This document shows, piece after piece, positions 15,822 to 24,122 of a stretch of DNA of 64,000 nucleotides (positions within the stretch are counted from its first letter, which is position 1; each line of letters begins with the position of its first letter). The notes beneath the pieces were generated by a model, which saw nothing but the letters and a program-made list of their open reading frames with translations, had not been told where the DNA came from and made no database searches. Source of the DNA: an uncultured Paracoccaceae bacterium (GTDB lineage: Bacteria > Pseudomonadota > Alphaproteobacteria > Rhodobacterales > Rhodobacteraceae). The stretch lies in the NCBI GenBank assembly GCA_947501555.1, contig CANMWG010000004.1, positions 186,001-250,000 on the forward strand. Direction: 5' to 3'. Position numbers and translations under genes: made by a program.

Positions 15822-17492
15822 CTACCGCTCGACCAAAAGCCCTTTTCTTATCCAGATGTAGACAGTGTTTGTTGCTACTCCGAACTTCTTGGCAATCTCG
15901 GGTTTCGAGAGCCCTTCGTCGAGACCCCGTTGAGCAATCGCCAAATTCTCAGGTGTTGCAATGGAGGTACGTCCACGCCCAGCTTGGTTGGAGGTGGCAG
16001 CGATCTTCAGCATTTCCGATGTGGAACCTCCATCAGGATCGATTAAGTGTGGCTCGAGCCAGAAGCACCAGCGCTTCAATGCATTGCCAACTCTAATTTT
16101 TGAACCTTCCGTCGTGTAATCTTTGCCATGCTCGAACGAAATCGCATCAATTATTTCGATAGCTGTGGCACTCGGTTTCCCCACCAAAATTCGTCTGGCC
16201 GTTAACAGTGTCGGCGCTTTGACAGCCGCGAACCGGATTTCTTCCTCTTCTGACCGGTCCGACATATCGTCCGCATATATTTTCTGGCTTTGAACCTTCA
16301 AGACACCAAGATTAACCAAATCAGTTCGCGTCTTAGATGGAAGCAGTCTATCTGCTTCGCTAATCGTAAGCTCTCCACTATTCGCGCGAAAAATCCGTAA
16401 AGCTTCGATCGCTCTTATCGGTGTGGACCCGGCAGTAAACAAACCCCTAGTTGACTTCTTTTGGTGAACGTATTGCGCATCAACTTCAGCCAACTTGCTC
16501 TGCGAAACACCCAGACCAGCAAGCATCTCCCGGCCCTCTTCGGTACTTCGATTTAGGAATTCAGCCACCAGAGCGCTATCGACCCCAATACCTCGCTTGT
16601 CTGGATGCTGAGATACAGCAAATGGCTTGACATCAACAACAACATCATCTGAATTCTCCGCTCGCAGTACCTGCATTGAAACCGCCAGATTGGCATCCTC
16701 GGAGCCATTATCTGTCTGTAGTCCCCTTGCAGCAAGCTCGGCTAGAAGCAGTTTAAAATACGCTTTCTTTTGTTCCTTCTTCGATGCGAACAGTCGTCGT
16801 ACTTTTTCGCCCAATTTGCCACTGGTCGGAACGGCCTCGATTTCGCTAAAGTCAATCCAATCCGACCTTACACTAAGTATTGAAATTACTGCTGAGTATT
16901 CCGCAGCTAAGTCTGGCAATACGCGCCATCCGCGAAAACCGTCCAGCTCCATGCCACTTAAGTACTGGTCCATTCGTCCTATCAATATACTTGAATCGGA
17001 GTTCATTGACCAATTCTGTGTAGTTCGCGACGCTTCCAATTCTTGTCCGCTCTTTAAGCCAAAAGCCTGCCGGGTTTCGGCGGAAACGTTCATATCAGCG
17101 TCTGCATTGCTTCCATCTGTGGAACTCTTAACATTACCAGATAACTTACTACCAAACGCAGCATCCCGAGTCTGACTATTGTCAAATCTGCGAATCTCTC
17201 GTACCGACCACTCATCGGAAATATCGTTAGCATTAATTTCCAACAATGACGCATTGCAGTTCTTGAAGTGTAATTCAACCGAAGCTCTTTTGATCGCTAA
17301 CTTTGCACTGAATATTAAGTCTTCACCAACAATTGTGACCCTCTCAGCTCCAAAAAATGCGGATACTTCTAAATCAAATCCGTCCGAGTATCTATTGGAG
17401 TAGGAACGCAGAACCGTATTGGCAATGGCCCGGTCCAACGGGGCCGGAGCAGCAATGTTTGGGTCAATAAATAATTCTACTTCTTCCATCAC
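15822..17492 (-). CDS. Orphan 556-residue protein with C-terminal HTH, probably acquired
   Basis: The start is GTG at 17492 or ATG at 17489, with GGAGG upstream. The last about 50 residues form a resolvase/Hin-type helix-turn-helix (GLSKPEIAKKFGVATNTVYI, then WIRKGL) preceded by 'GRGRTS', a common hinge before such domains. Two winged-helix-like blocks precede it: about residues 365-415 (IRAIEALRIFRANSGELTIS) and 433-500 (ATAIEIIDAISFEHGKDY, then NALKRWCFWLEPHL). The N-terminal 350 residues are an unrecognised acidic alpha/beta region. Base composition is more AT-rich than neighbours. It sits between the REP pair and pncB, 29 nt after pncB. No catalytic motif is seen. Roles in transcription control or defence are possible. 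Confidence 0.6.
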   Translation of the reverse strand: MMEEVELFIDPNIAAPAPLDRAIANTVLRSYSNRYSDGFDLEVSAFFGAERVTIVGEDLIFSAKLAIKRASVELHFKNCNASLLEINANDISDEWSVREIRRFDNSQTRDAAFGSKLSGNVKSSTDGSNADADMNVSAETRQAFGLKSGQELEASRTTQNWSMNSDSSILIGRMDQYLSGMELDGFRGWRVLPDLAAEYSAVISILSVRSDWIDFSEIEAVPTSGKLGEKVRRLFASKKEQKKAYFKLLLAELAARGLQTDNGSEDANLAVSMQVLRAENSDDVVVDVKPFAVSQHPDKRGIGVDSALVAEFLNRSTEEGREMLAGLGVSQSKLAEVDAQYVHQKKSTRGLFTAGSTPIRAIEALRIFRANSGELTISEADRLLPSKTRTDLVNLGVLKVQSQKIYADDMSDRSEEEEIRFAAVKAPTLLTARRILVGKPSATAIEIIDAISFEHGKDYTTEGSKIRVGNALKRWCFWLEPHLIDPDGGSTSEMLKIAATSNQAGRGRTSIATPENLAIAQRGLDEGLSKPEIAKKFGVATNTVYIWIRKGLLVER

Positions 17493-17521
17493 TACTTGAT
17501 ACCTCCAAAAATCAAAAAAGC

Positions 17522-18814
17522 CTAAACCACAACCTCCACCCGCTCCTGCTCCCCAACCCCAAACACCCGCTTGTACCGCGCTATCTCCTCCGCTGGCCCC
17601 ATGGCCTTGTTCGGATTATCGCTCAGCTTCACCGTGGGCTGCCCATTGGCCGCGACGGCTTTGCAAACCAAGGAAAACGGTGCCAGTCCGTCGTCCGCGA
17701 CCAGCCCCTTAAAATCATTCGTCAGCATCGTCCCCCACCCAAACGACACCCGGCATCGCCCGGCGAATTGCTGTTGCAGGCTGATGATCTTGTCCACGTC
17801 CAACCCGTCCGAGAAGATTACCAGTTTCTGCCGGGGGTCCTCGCCCCGTGATGTCCACCAGTTGATCGCTGTCTCGGCCCCTGTCGCGGGGTCGCCGCTG
17901 TCGACCCGGATCCCTGTCCAGCCCGCAAGCCAGTCGGGTGCCCCATCCAGGAACCCTTTGGTCCCAAAGGTGTCGGGCAGGATGATCCGCAGGTTCCCGT
18001 CGTGTTCCTCGTGCCAGTCGGCCAGCACGTCGTAGGGGGATTGCCGCAGCGCTTCGTCGTCCTTGGCCAAGGCCGCGTAGACCATGGGCAGTTCGTGCGC
18101 GTTGGTTCCGATCGCCTCAATCTCGCGCATCATCGCGATCCGGCAGTTGGAGGTGCCGGTGAAGTTGCCCCCCAGCCCCTCCATCATCGCCTGCACGCAC
18201 CAGTCCTGCCAGAGGAAGGAATGCCGCCGCCGTGTCCCGAAGTCCGCCAGCCGCAGGTCGGGGATGTTTTTGAGTTTATCCACCTTTTCCCACAGTTTCG
18301 TCATCCCCCGCGCGTAGAGCACTTGCAGTTCGAACTTGCCCATGTCTTTGAGCACCGCCCGGCTGCGCAGTTCCATGATCACCGCGAGTGCCGGGATTTC
18401 CCAGAGCATGACCTCGGGCCAGGTTCCCTCAAACGTCAGTTCGTATTGCCCGTCTTTTTTCTCAAGCTGGTAGGGCGGCAGTTGCAAGTTTTCGAACCAT
18501 TCCATGAAGGCGGGTGTGAACATCTGCCGTTTGCCGTAGAAGGTGTTCCCGCGCAGCCAGGTGCTTTCCCCCCTTGTCAGCCGCAGCGACCGGATGTGGT
18601 CGAGTTGTTCGCGCAGTTCCCCTTCGTCCACCAGATCGGCCAGCCGGATGGTTTTGGTCCGGTTGATCAGCGAGAAGGTCACATGCGTGTCGGGGTGGTT
18701 CCGGAAGACGGATTGGCACATGAGCAGTTTGTAGAAGTCCGTGTCGATGAGCGACCGCACGATGGGGTCGATCTTCCATTTGTGGTTCCAGACGCGTGTG
18801 GCGATGTCGACCAT
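17522..18814 (-). CDS. pncB: Nicotinate phosphoribosyltransferase
   Basis: 430 residues, full length for bacterial PncB. It opens with [20 protein letters not shown], the family N-terminal signature. The PRPP/nicotinate-binding parts include [11 protein letters not shown] and the segment [20 protein letters not shown] with the conserved His (THEL-like '[12 protein letters not shown]'). '[19 protein letters not shown]' and '[11 protein letters not shown]' follow. The enzyme makes nicotinate mononucleotide for the Preiss-Handler NAD pathway. Nicotinamidase pncA lies about 4 kb away on the same strand in another unit. Confidence 0.96.
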   Translation of the reverse strand: MVDIATRVWNHKWKIDPIVRSLIDTDFYKLLMCQSVFRNHPDTHVTFSLINRTKTIRLADLVDEGELREQLDHIRSLRLTRGESTWLRGNTFYGKRQMFTPAFMEWFENLQLPPYQLEKKDGQYELTFEGTWPEVMLWEIPALAVIMELRSRAVLKDMGKFELQVLYARGMTKLWEKVDKLKNIPDLRLADFGTRRRHSFLWQDWCVQAMMEGLGGNFTGTSNCRIAMMREIEAIGTNAHELPMVYAALAKDDEALRQSPYDVLADWHEEHDGNLRIILPDTFGTKGFLDGAPDWLAGWTGIRVDSGDPATGAETAINWWTSRGEDPRQKLVIFSDGLDVDKIISLQQQFAGRCRVSFGWGTMLTNDFKGLVADDGLAPFSLVCKAVAANGQPTVKLSDNPNKAMGPAEEIARYKRVFGVGEQERVEVVV

Positions 18815-19039
18815 GATCCCTGGTCCCCCCCTATGATTTGGCCGATGTTAGATCAGTGTGTTTGGGCGCATGCAAGTTGTTGCGTTCGCCTGCGCCGTTC
18901 CTGATGGTCCCGGCTATGGGTCGTGGCAATTCAAGCACAGCCGGACGGATTCACAGGGCCGGCGCTTTTCATGACCCGGGCGATGTGCTCCAAAACGGGG
19001 GAGTTTCTGGGTGGGGCTGCCCGTTATCAAGGAAACCAC

Positions 19040-19621
19040 ATGACAAAATTTGTTTCAGCAGCTGCGATCGCGGCTTTGGCTACACTTCCTTCCATTGCAT
19101 CCGCGGATTGGACCGGGCGCTATTTCGGCGCGACACTTGGTGCATCAACGAACGGCGAGATTGAGATCACCGATACAGACGATACGGACTCCGTAGATTT
19201 TGATGACTTGGTTGATCTTGAGGATTCAAGCGTTTTTGGCGTGCATTATGGATCCATGTCTCAGAATAATCAGTTTGTGTTGGGGGGAGAGGCCGCGGTC
19301 TTGTTCGCTCCGGATGCTGAATTTTCTGATGAGGCTCTCGTCGACGGTGCGATCATTGACCTCAAAGGCAAGGCGGGTTTTGCCGTAGATCGCTTTTTGG
19401 CCTACGGCATTCTTGGTGTGTCCTTTGTGGGCGGCACGTTTGGTGTGAATGACCTAAGCACAGTTGGGCTCGCCTATGGCGCAGGCGTCGGCTTCTTGCC
19501 AACGGAGACGCTCGCGATCAGCGCTGAATATGTGGCGCGTTCGACCTCTGAGGAATTTGTAGAAGCAGATGCGGATATCAACATCGACACGCTGACCCTT
19601 CGGGCCTCTTTCAAGTTCTGA
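19040..19621 (+). CDS. Outer-membrane beta-barrel protein (OmpA-like porin fold)
   Basis: 193 residues from the ATG at 19040 (AAGGA upstream). The signal peptide is about 1-22 (AALATLPSIASA). The mature part shows alternating-hydrophobicity strands, 'WTGRYFGATLGAS' at the start and a terminal '...LTLRASFKF' ending in Phe, the signal for BAM insertion. It resembles the small 8-strand barrels of the Omp25/OprF-beta type. Function is unknown. A terminator follows at 19641. Confidence 0.75.
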   Translation: MTKFVSAAAIAALATLPSIASADWTGRYFGATLGASTNGEIEITDTDDTDSVDFDDLVDLEDSSVFGVHYGSMSQNNQFVLGGEAAVLFAPDAEFSDEALVDGAIIDLKGKAGFAVDRFLAYGILGVSFVGGTFGVNDLSTVGLAYGAGVGFLPTETLAISAEYVARSTSEEFVEADADINIDTLTLRASFKF

Positions 19622-19640
19622 TCACCCTTTGACCTTAGAG

Positions 19641-19669
19641 AATACCGCGTCAATCGTGCGCGGTATTTT
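19641..19669 (+). terminator. Rho-independent terminator of the beta-barrel gene
   Basis: AATACCGCG (19641-19649) pairs perfectly with CGCGGTATT (19659-19667), 9 bp with a 9-nt loop. The stem end runs into four T. Confidence 0.8.
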
Positions 19670-19756
19670 CCGCTCAGTGCCCGTCTAGGATGCTGTTCCC
19701 CTCCCGCCCGCTCGGTGTTAACCTCTGGCAACGGTGTGACCTGGGGGCATCCGGCA

Positions 19757-20284
19757 ATGACGTTGAGATATGATTTTGATATGGTCACGGTGACCCCTGA
19801 CGGCTTGCCTGATCAGTTCGGGGACCTTGCCCTGACTGGTGTTGCGGCCGAAAAAACGGCCATGTTTCGTGACCCCAAAGCAGCCGAAGCTTTACGTGCA
19901 GCCGATCCTGCCGTGCGCATGTTCTTTCAGGAAAGCGGGTTTGGTTTGCAAGATTTTGACAGCGGTGCGCCGCCCGGCCACTATGTTGCCAGCGATGAAA
20001 GCCACCGGATCCGTGTGATTGAGCGCCTAACCGCCAATCTGGGCACGCATGATCTGACCGGGGCTAATTGGGGCGCGTTTGATTTTCAGGCCTTTCTGGG
20101 CGGGCTTGATGTGGCCACGCCGTTAGAAGATGAAACGTTGCTGGCACCGACATTGGCACGACCATCACAAGAGACCCAAAGCCCGACACCGACAAAGCGG
20201 TCCTCACGCCGCGGCATCGCGCTTGTCGGTTTGATGTTCGGTATTGTCTTGCTTTGTATTGCTGCGGTCTTGGCGATCTCTTGA
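19757..20284 (+). CDS. Hypothetical tail-anchored membrane protein
   Basis: 175 residues from the ATG at 19757; the ribosome site is weak (a G-run about 10 nt upstream). An open frame of 14 further residues is not used. A soluble acidic part (about 1-135) is followed by a Thr/Pro/Ser linker and a basic stretch (KRSSRRG). A single C-terminal helix of about 20 hydrophobic residues ends the protein (ALVGLMFGIVLLCIAAVLAI). The topology suggests an inner-membrane anchor with a cytoplasmic domain. No family recognised. Confidence 0.6.
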   Translation: MTLRYDFDMVTVTPDGLPDQFGDLALTGVAAEKTAMFRDPKAAEALRAADPAVRMFFQESGFGLQDFDSGAPPGHYVASDESHRIRVIERLTANLGTHDLTGANWGAFDFQAFLGGLDVATPLEDETLLAPTLARPSQETQSPTPTKRSSRRGIALVGLMFGIVLLCIAAVLAIS

Positions 20285-20660
20285 TTTCCAGCGATCAATC
20301 CGCAAACGGACAAGTCCAAACTGCACGGTGAAGAAGCCGAGCAATCGTCAGGGCGCGCACAGACTTGGGCGTAAAAAACACACACTCTGAAAGACCGCTT
20401 CGCCGTCTGCAGACAAAATGGGTGGATGCATCTTATTGCGCATGATCCGACCGTGCGGCGGGTGACCTAGCTGCTTATTGAGAAGTGGAAGTCATGCCCC
20501 GTCGCGCGATGTTCACGAAATTCGATTTTTTCACACGTAGATTTGACACACGCGGAGCTCAAATTTTTCCAACGCTGACGTGAATTGTAGGTGTGCACCA
20601 AGATGGCGCAAACACTTCCCTGCGGAGCGCCGCGTGTACAAAGTTATCTAAGGGAAGATC
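20285..20660. other. 376-bp intergenic region without a recognised gene
   Basis: Between the tail-anchored protein and the second beta-barrel gene. A TTGACA hexamer occurs at 20543-20548, but no good -10 follows at 16-18 nt. TAAGGGA just before 20661 is the ribosome site of the next gene. No ORF of supportable coding quality was seen. Confidence 0.4.
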
Positions 20661-21326
20661 ATGAAAATCATTACTGTCACCACCATTGCAGCGGCGATAG
20701 CCGCTACATCTGCGTCTGCTGAGGGCTTCTATATTAGTGGCAAACTGGGCGCGCAAACACTGGGTCACACGATCGAACGCGATACCGAAGGCTTTGACGG
20801 CCTGCCGGTTCCTGATGTCGGCGGTGTGTCCCGGATTGAAGAAACGGATGCCGCTATTGGCCTTGCGCTAGGATATGAACAAAGCATTGGCACCGGGCCA
20901 TTGTTTTGGGGTGCCGAGGCATTTTACAACGCTGAAAATGCCGAAAGCCGCAATATCAATGGTGTTTTGATCACCGATGTTGAGTTGGAATCGAGCTACG
21001 GTGCCCGTGTCCTTTTGGGTGCAAATGTGACTGACAAGGTTCAGCTTTATACCCATGTGGGCGCAACGCAGGTCGATTTCGATGTGACGAATTCCTACAC
21101 GTTCGCCCCGCCTGTGACTGAGGACTCTTTCTCCGAAACCGGTTTTTCATACGGTGTTGGTGCGGCGGTCGCGATTAGTGATACCCTGTCGATCTTTACC
21201 GAATATACGGAAGTTGCCGGGGTGGAATTTGACGGCATTCCTGAAATTGCGGGCGATACAGGCCGTGTGAATGACAACACGCTTGATCTGTCGTCACTGT
21301 CCGTGGGCATCAAATACGCATTCTGA
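20661..21326 (+). CDS. Outer-membrane beta-barrel protein (Omp25-like)
   Basis: 221 residues. The signal peptide is about 1-20 (TIAAAIAATSASAEG), followed by 'FYISGKLGAQTLGHT', a typical first strand. Further strands occur (YGARVLLGANVTDKVQLYTH and FSYGVGAAVAISDTLSIFTE) and the protein ends in 'LSVGIKYAF', a C-terminal Phe barrel signal. It is similar in style to the 19040-19621 product but not a close copy. It is in the family of small alphaproteobacterial surface barrels (Omp25/31). A terminator follows at 21346. Confidence 0.8.
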   Translation: MKIITVTTIAAAIAATSASAEGFYISGKLGAQTLGHTIERDTEGFDGLPVPDVGGVSRIEETDAAIGLALGYEQSIGTGPLFWGAEAFYNAENAESRNINGVLITDVELESSYGARVLLGANVTDKVQLYTHVGATQVDFDVTNSYTFAPPVTEDSFSETGFSYGVGAAVAISDTLSIFTEYTEVAGVEFDGIPEIAGDTGRVNDNTLDLSSLSVGIKYAF

Positions 21327-21345
21327 TCGATTTATGAATGGTATC

Positions 21346-21379
21346 AGGGCGGCTGGTTTTGCACCTTTGCCGCCCTTTT
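21346..21379 (+). terminator. Rho-independent terminator after the barrel gene
   Basis: GGGCGGC (21347-21353) pairs with GCCGCCC (21369-21375), followed by TTTT. The stem sits in what would be the N-terminal coding part of the longest downstream frame, which is a reason to reject the ATG at 21334 as start of the next gene. Confidence 0.75.
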
Positions 21380-21459
21380 CGTGCGCCCTGCCCTGTGGTA
21401 ACGCCGGGATCAGAGGAGTCCAACCGATACCGCAGCAATTTTCCATACGTACCGTCGCC

Positions 21460-22281
21460 ATGGTCGTCGCCGCGATGTTTATGATCGTTGGTGGAGACGC
21501 CGCCGCGACCGTATTGACCACGGCCGGTTTTCCTCAGGTTTTCATAGCCTGGACCCGTTTTGCGTTGGCGACTGTGTTGCTTGCCCCAATTTGTGGGCTG
21601 ACACTACCCGAGCTGCGCTTGTTTGTTGATTGGCGTCTGGCCCTACGTGCTTTGCTGATCGTCTGCGGGATTGTCAGCGTTTTGACGGCGCTAAAGACCG
21701 AGTCTATGGCCAATGTCTTTGGCGGCTTCTTTGTCGGGCCTGTGGTGTCTTATTTTCTGTCCGCATTATTGCTGCGCGAACGGATTACCCTGCTGCGTAC
21801 ACTGTTGTTGCTGGTCAGTTTCATGGGCGTTTTGATCGTCGTGCGCCCCGGCTTTGGCATGACGGCAGGCATGGGGTTTGCCGTCCTTGCTGGCTGTTTT
21901 CACGGCGCCTATCTGGTTGCGACCCGCTGGTTGGCCGGGTCGTTTCGCCCTCGGTTTTTACTATTTTCACAATTGGCAATTGGGGCCTTGGTACTGCTGC
22001 CCTTTGCCATTGCGCCTATTCCAGACGTGACACCTACTGCATTTGGCCTGATCACGATTTCGGCGGTAGGGTCGGCTGCGGGTAACCTGATTTTGGTGCT
22101 GGTCAACCGCACCACCCCTGCCGGTGTTGTCGCTCCGTTGATCTATAGCCAGCTGATCGCTGCGATGGTTATCGGTTGGCTGGTTTTTGCGGAATGGCCA
22201 GATAGGCCAACCTTGGTTGGGTTGGTTATTATCATGATCGCCGGTTTGTCATCTGTTTGGTTTGCTGGGCGTGGACGTTGA
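21460..22281 (+). CDS. DMT-superfamily exporter (EamA domains)
   Basis: At least 273 residues from the ATG at 21460. About ten hydrophobic helices in two EamA repeats are visible; the second repeat starts near 'FAVLAGCFHGAYLVATRWLA'. Typical drug/metabolite transporter features include 'FPQVFIAWTRFALA' and 'PVVSYFLSALLLRERITLL'. The start is problematic. The only good ribosome site (AGAGGAG, 21412-21418) is 8 nt before an ATA codon at 21427. That codon would add eleven residues and a more natural N-terminus. The ATG has no SD. The substrate is unknown. Confidence 0.8.
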   Translation: MVVAAMFMIVGGDAAATVLTTAGFPQVFIAWTRFALATVLLAPICGLTLPELRLFVDWRLALRALLIVCGIVSVLTALKTESMANVFGGFFVGPVVSYFLSALLLRERITLLRTLLLLVSFMGVLIVVRPGFGMTAGMGFAVLAGCFHGAYLVATRWLAGSFRPRFLLFSQLAIGALVLLPFAIAPIPDVTPTAFGLITISAVGSAAGNLILVLVNRTTPAGVVAPLIYSQLIAAMVIGWLVFAEWPDRPTLVGLVIIMIAGLSSVWFAGRGR

Positions 22282-22334
22282 CGGTTCAGAAACGGTTAGG
22301 GGCGATATTGTGACGACCAAAAGGGATATGTGAT

Positions 22335-22874
22335 TTGAAACATTTGATTGCTGGCCTGCTTATTTTCATGGTCAGCCCAGCGACAGCGCAAGGGTTTTGG
22401 GAATACGGATCTTGGCGTGTCTTGGTGCAAGAGATCGACACAGGCGAAGATTTGCGTCGTACCTGCACCGCAATCACCGGAGGTGACGGCCTGCCCAGTG
22501 TCACTGTTGCGTTTAGCAATGGGGATGCAGGGCCGCCCGACTTTTTCCCCACTGTGACAGTGCATGAATACGCACCGCGCGGCTATGATACAGTGCTGCA
22601 AGGCGGGCAAAGCGCCTATATCCGCTTTGATGATGAACAAGTTATGGACAGCGTTGTGACCACCTATGTGACCGAAGATGTCTTTGCCAACGCTGAAATA
22701 GCCTTTGACCATCCAATCAGCCAATGGGTGCTGCAATCCATGCGCACCAATGGTCAGATGGATGTGGTCGTAGAAGGGAAGGTCTTCATCTACACCTATC
22801 TGGATGGCTTTACCGCGTCTTACCTGAAGGCCGCTGAGCAATGTGGTTTTGATGGAACGGGTGTTGTGGATTAG
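22335..22874 (+). CDS. Exported hypothetical protein, invasion-locus-B-like
   Basis: 179 residues starting with TTG at 22335 behind AAAGGGA. The signal peptide is about 1-18 (LIAGLLIFMVSPATAQ). The mature part begins 'WEYGSWRVLVQEIDTGEDLRRTC', recalling the start of IalB-type proteins ('WtVrC.........C') with two Cys far apart. The family fit is tentative. Its end overlaps the convergent pncA gene by 4 nt. Confidence 0.6.
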   Translation: MKHLIAGLLIFMVSPATAQGFWEYGSWRVLVQEIDTGEDLRRTCTAITGGDGLPSVTVAFSNGDAGPPDFFPTVTVHEYAPRGYDTVLQGGQSAYIRFDDEQVMDSVVTTYVTEDVFANAEIAFDHPISQWVLQSMRTNGQMDVVVEGKVFIYTYLDGFTASYLKAAEQCGFDGTGVVD

Positions 22875-23464
22875 CCTAGGCTGACACCCGCATCCTGCAT
22901 CCCTGACGTGGCTGCAGTCAGCGACCCATCGAAATCAATCGCCCGGCAAAGGTTGAGGTTGACGCTCACTTTGAACCCCAGTTTGGCTGCGTCCACGGCG
23001 GAATAGTTCACACAGAAATCCGTGGCCAACCCCACCAACGTCAGTGTGTCGATCCCACGTGTCCGCAGGTAGCCTTCTAGTCCGGTGGGTGTGGTTTTGT
23101 CGTTTTCGAAGAAAGCTGAGTAGCTGTCGATGGCCGGATTGTACCCTTTGCGGATGATCAGGTCCGCTCGTTCTATCTGCAAGTCTGCATGGAACGCCGC
23201 CCCTTGTGTCCCTTGGATGCAGTGATCAGGCCAAAGAACCTGTGGACCGTAGGGCATTTCCACCATGCTCATCGGGTCCGCATTGTGGCTGGACGCAAAC
23301 GACGAATGCCCCGCCGGGTGCCAATCTTGCGTCAGGATCACAGCGTCAAAATCAGCCATGGCGGCGTTGATCCCGGCCACGATCTCATCCCCGCCTGCCA
23401 CCGCCAAGGCCCCGCCTGGGCAGAAGTCGTTTTGCACGTCGATTACAAGGAGGGCGTGGGTCAT
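22871..23464 (-). CDS. pncA: Nicotinamidase
   Basis: 197 residues of the isochorismatase-like amidase fold. Catalytic Asp9 lies in LLVIDVQNDFCPGGALAV, with metal ligands in 'TQDWHPAGHSSFA' (Asp, His, His). The catalytic Cys lies in 'LVGLATDFCVNYSA'. It converts nicotinamide to nicotinate, the substrate of PncB encoded at 17522. It begins 17 nt after the stop of the upstream kinase-like gene. The length is standard. Confidence 0.95.
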   Translation of the reverse strand: MTHALLVIDVQNDFCPGGALAVAGGDEIVAGINAAMADFDAVILTQDWHPAGHSSFASSHNADPMSMVEMPYGPQVLWPDHCIQGTQGAAFHADLQIERADLIIRKGYNPAIDSYSAFFENDKTTPTGLEGYLRTRGIDTLTLVGLATDFCVNYSAVDAAKLGFKVSVNLNLCRAIDFDGSLTAATSGMQDAGVSLG

Positions 23465-23480
23465 TTGTCAGGTCTCCGCA

Positions 23481-24011
23481 TCAATGGTCAGAAGCGTTTT
23501 CGCCGATCTGTGCATAGAAGTCACGCACTGCGCGCCGCGTGGTTAGGTGATATACGGTCAGATGCGCATGTTCGTCGATCACCCGCTGCAATCGGATGCG
23601 ATGTGTGTGCCGGGTGTCCCAGATCCATTTCCAGAATTCGAGGGTTCCACGATCAAATCTCTCGGGGCAATTTGGCGCGGAATCAGGGCGTGTTTTCCCG
23701 TAGCTGGTGACCAACCGTTTCACGACCCGCCAGAACCGCAGAGGCATCGGTAGGTCGACCCAAATGAATGTATCGGCCCGGGATGCCCGATAATCGTAGG
23801 TCGCCGACATCCCACCTTCGAAAACCCAGGCGTCACCGTCCGCGATTGCTTTGGCCATCGGCGCTTTTTCGGCAAGCGGCCGTTCTATCCAGCCGGGTTT
23901 CCAGTGTAGTTGATCCATGTGAAGCACGGGCAAGCCAGTTGCGGCGCCCACGGCCCGTGCCAAGGTACTTTTGCCGGACCCCGGCCCGCCACAGATCATC
24001 ACGCGTTGCAT
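23481..24011 (-). CDS. AAA/adenylate-kinase-like P-loop protein (FlaR-type)
   Basis: 176 residues with an N-terminal Walker A, GGPGSGKSTLARAVG, followed by 'LHMDQLHWKPGW', the usual signature of the topology-modulation (FlaR) group. Substrate-binding and lid segments 'FEGGMSATYDYRASRADTFI' and 'DLPMPLRFWRVVKRL' follow. These are putative nucleotide or small-molecule kinases without a proven substrate. It lies upstream of pncA with a 16-nt gap, so probably co-transcribed. Confidence 0.75.
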   Translation of the reverse strand: MQRVMICGGPGSGKSTLARAVGAATGLPVLHMDQLHWKPGWIERPLAEKAPMAKAIADGDAWVFEGGMSATYDYRASRADTFIWVDLPMPLRFWRVVKRLVTSYGKTRPDSAPNCPERFDRGTLEFWKWIWDTRHTHRIRLQRVIDEHAHLTVYHLTTRRAVRDFYAQIGENASDH

Positions 24012-24057
24012 ACCGCTGTGTTAGCTTGCTGCGCCCCCGGATGAAAGGGTGCCGCGG

Positions 24058-24122
24058 CCCCGGACTTGATCCGGGGTCTCTGACGGGCGGCTGAGGTCGA
24101 GGTCCCGGATCAGGTCCGGGAC
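24058..24122. repeat. REP-like pair of palindromes
   Basis: CCCCGGA-CTTGA-TCCGGGG (24058-24076) and GTCCCGGA-TCAGG-TCCGGGAC (24102-24122) are hairpins that are near reverse complements of each other. They lie between the P-loop gene and the metallophosphoesterase gene. The right palindrome contains the last codons and the stop of the metallophosphoesterase frame (ending 24110). Confidence 0.7.

Noticed and set aside
18002..18904. 300-codon plus-strand frame opposite pncB
   Set aside because: Shadow frame; its product is low-complexity and pncB is unambiguous.
20543..20548. TTGACA promoter hexamer before the second barrel gene
   Set aside because: No acceptable -10 hexamer at 16-18 nt spacing, so not called as a promoter.
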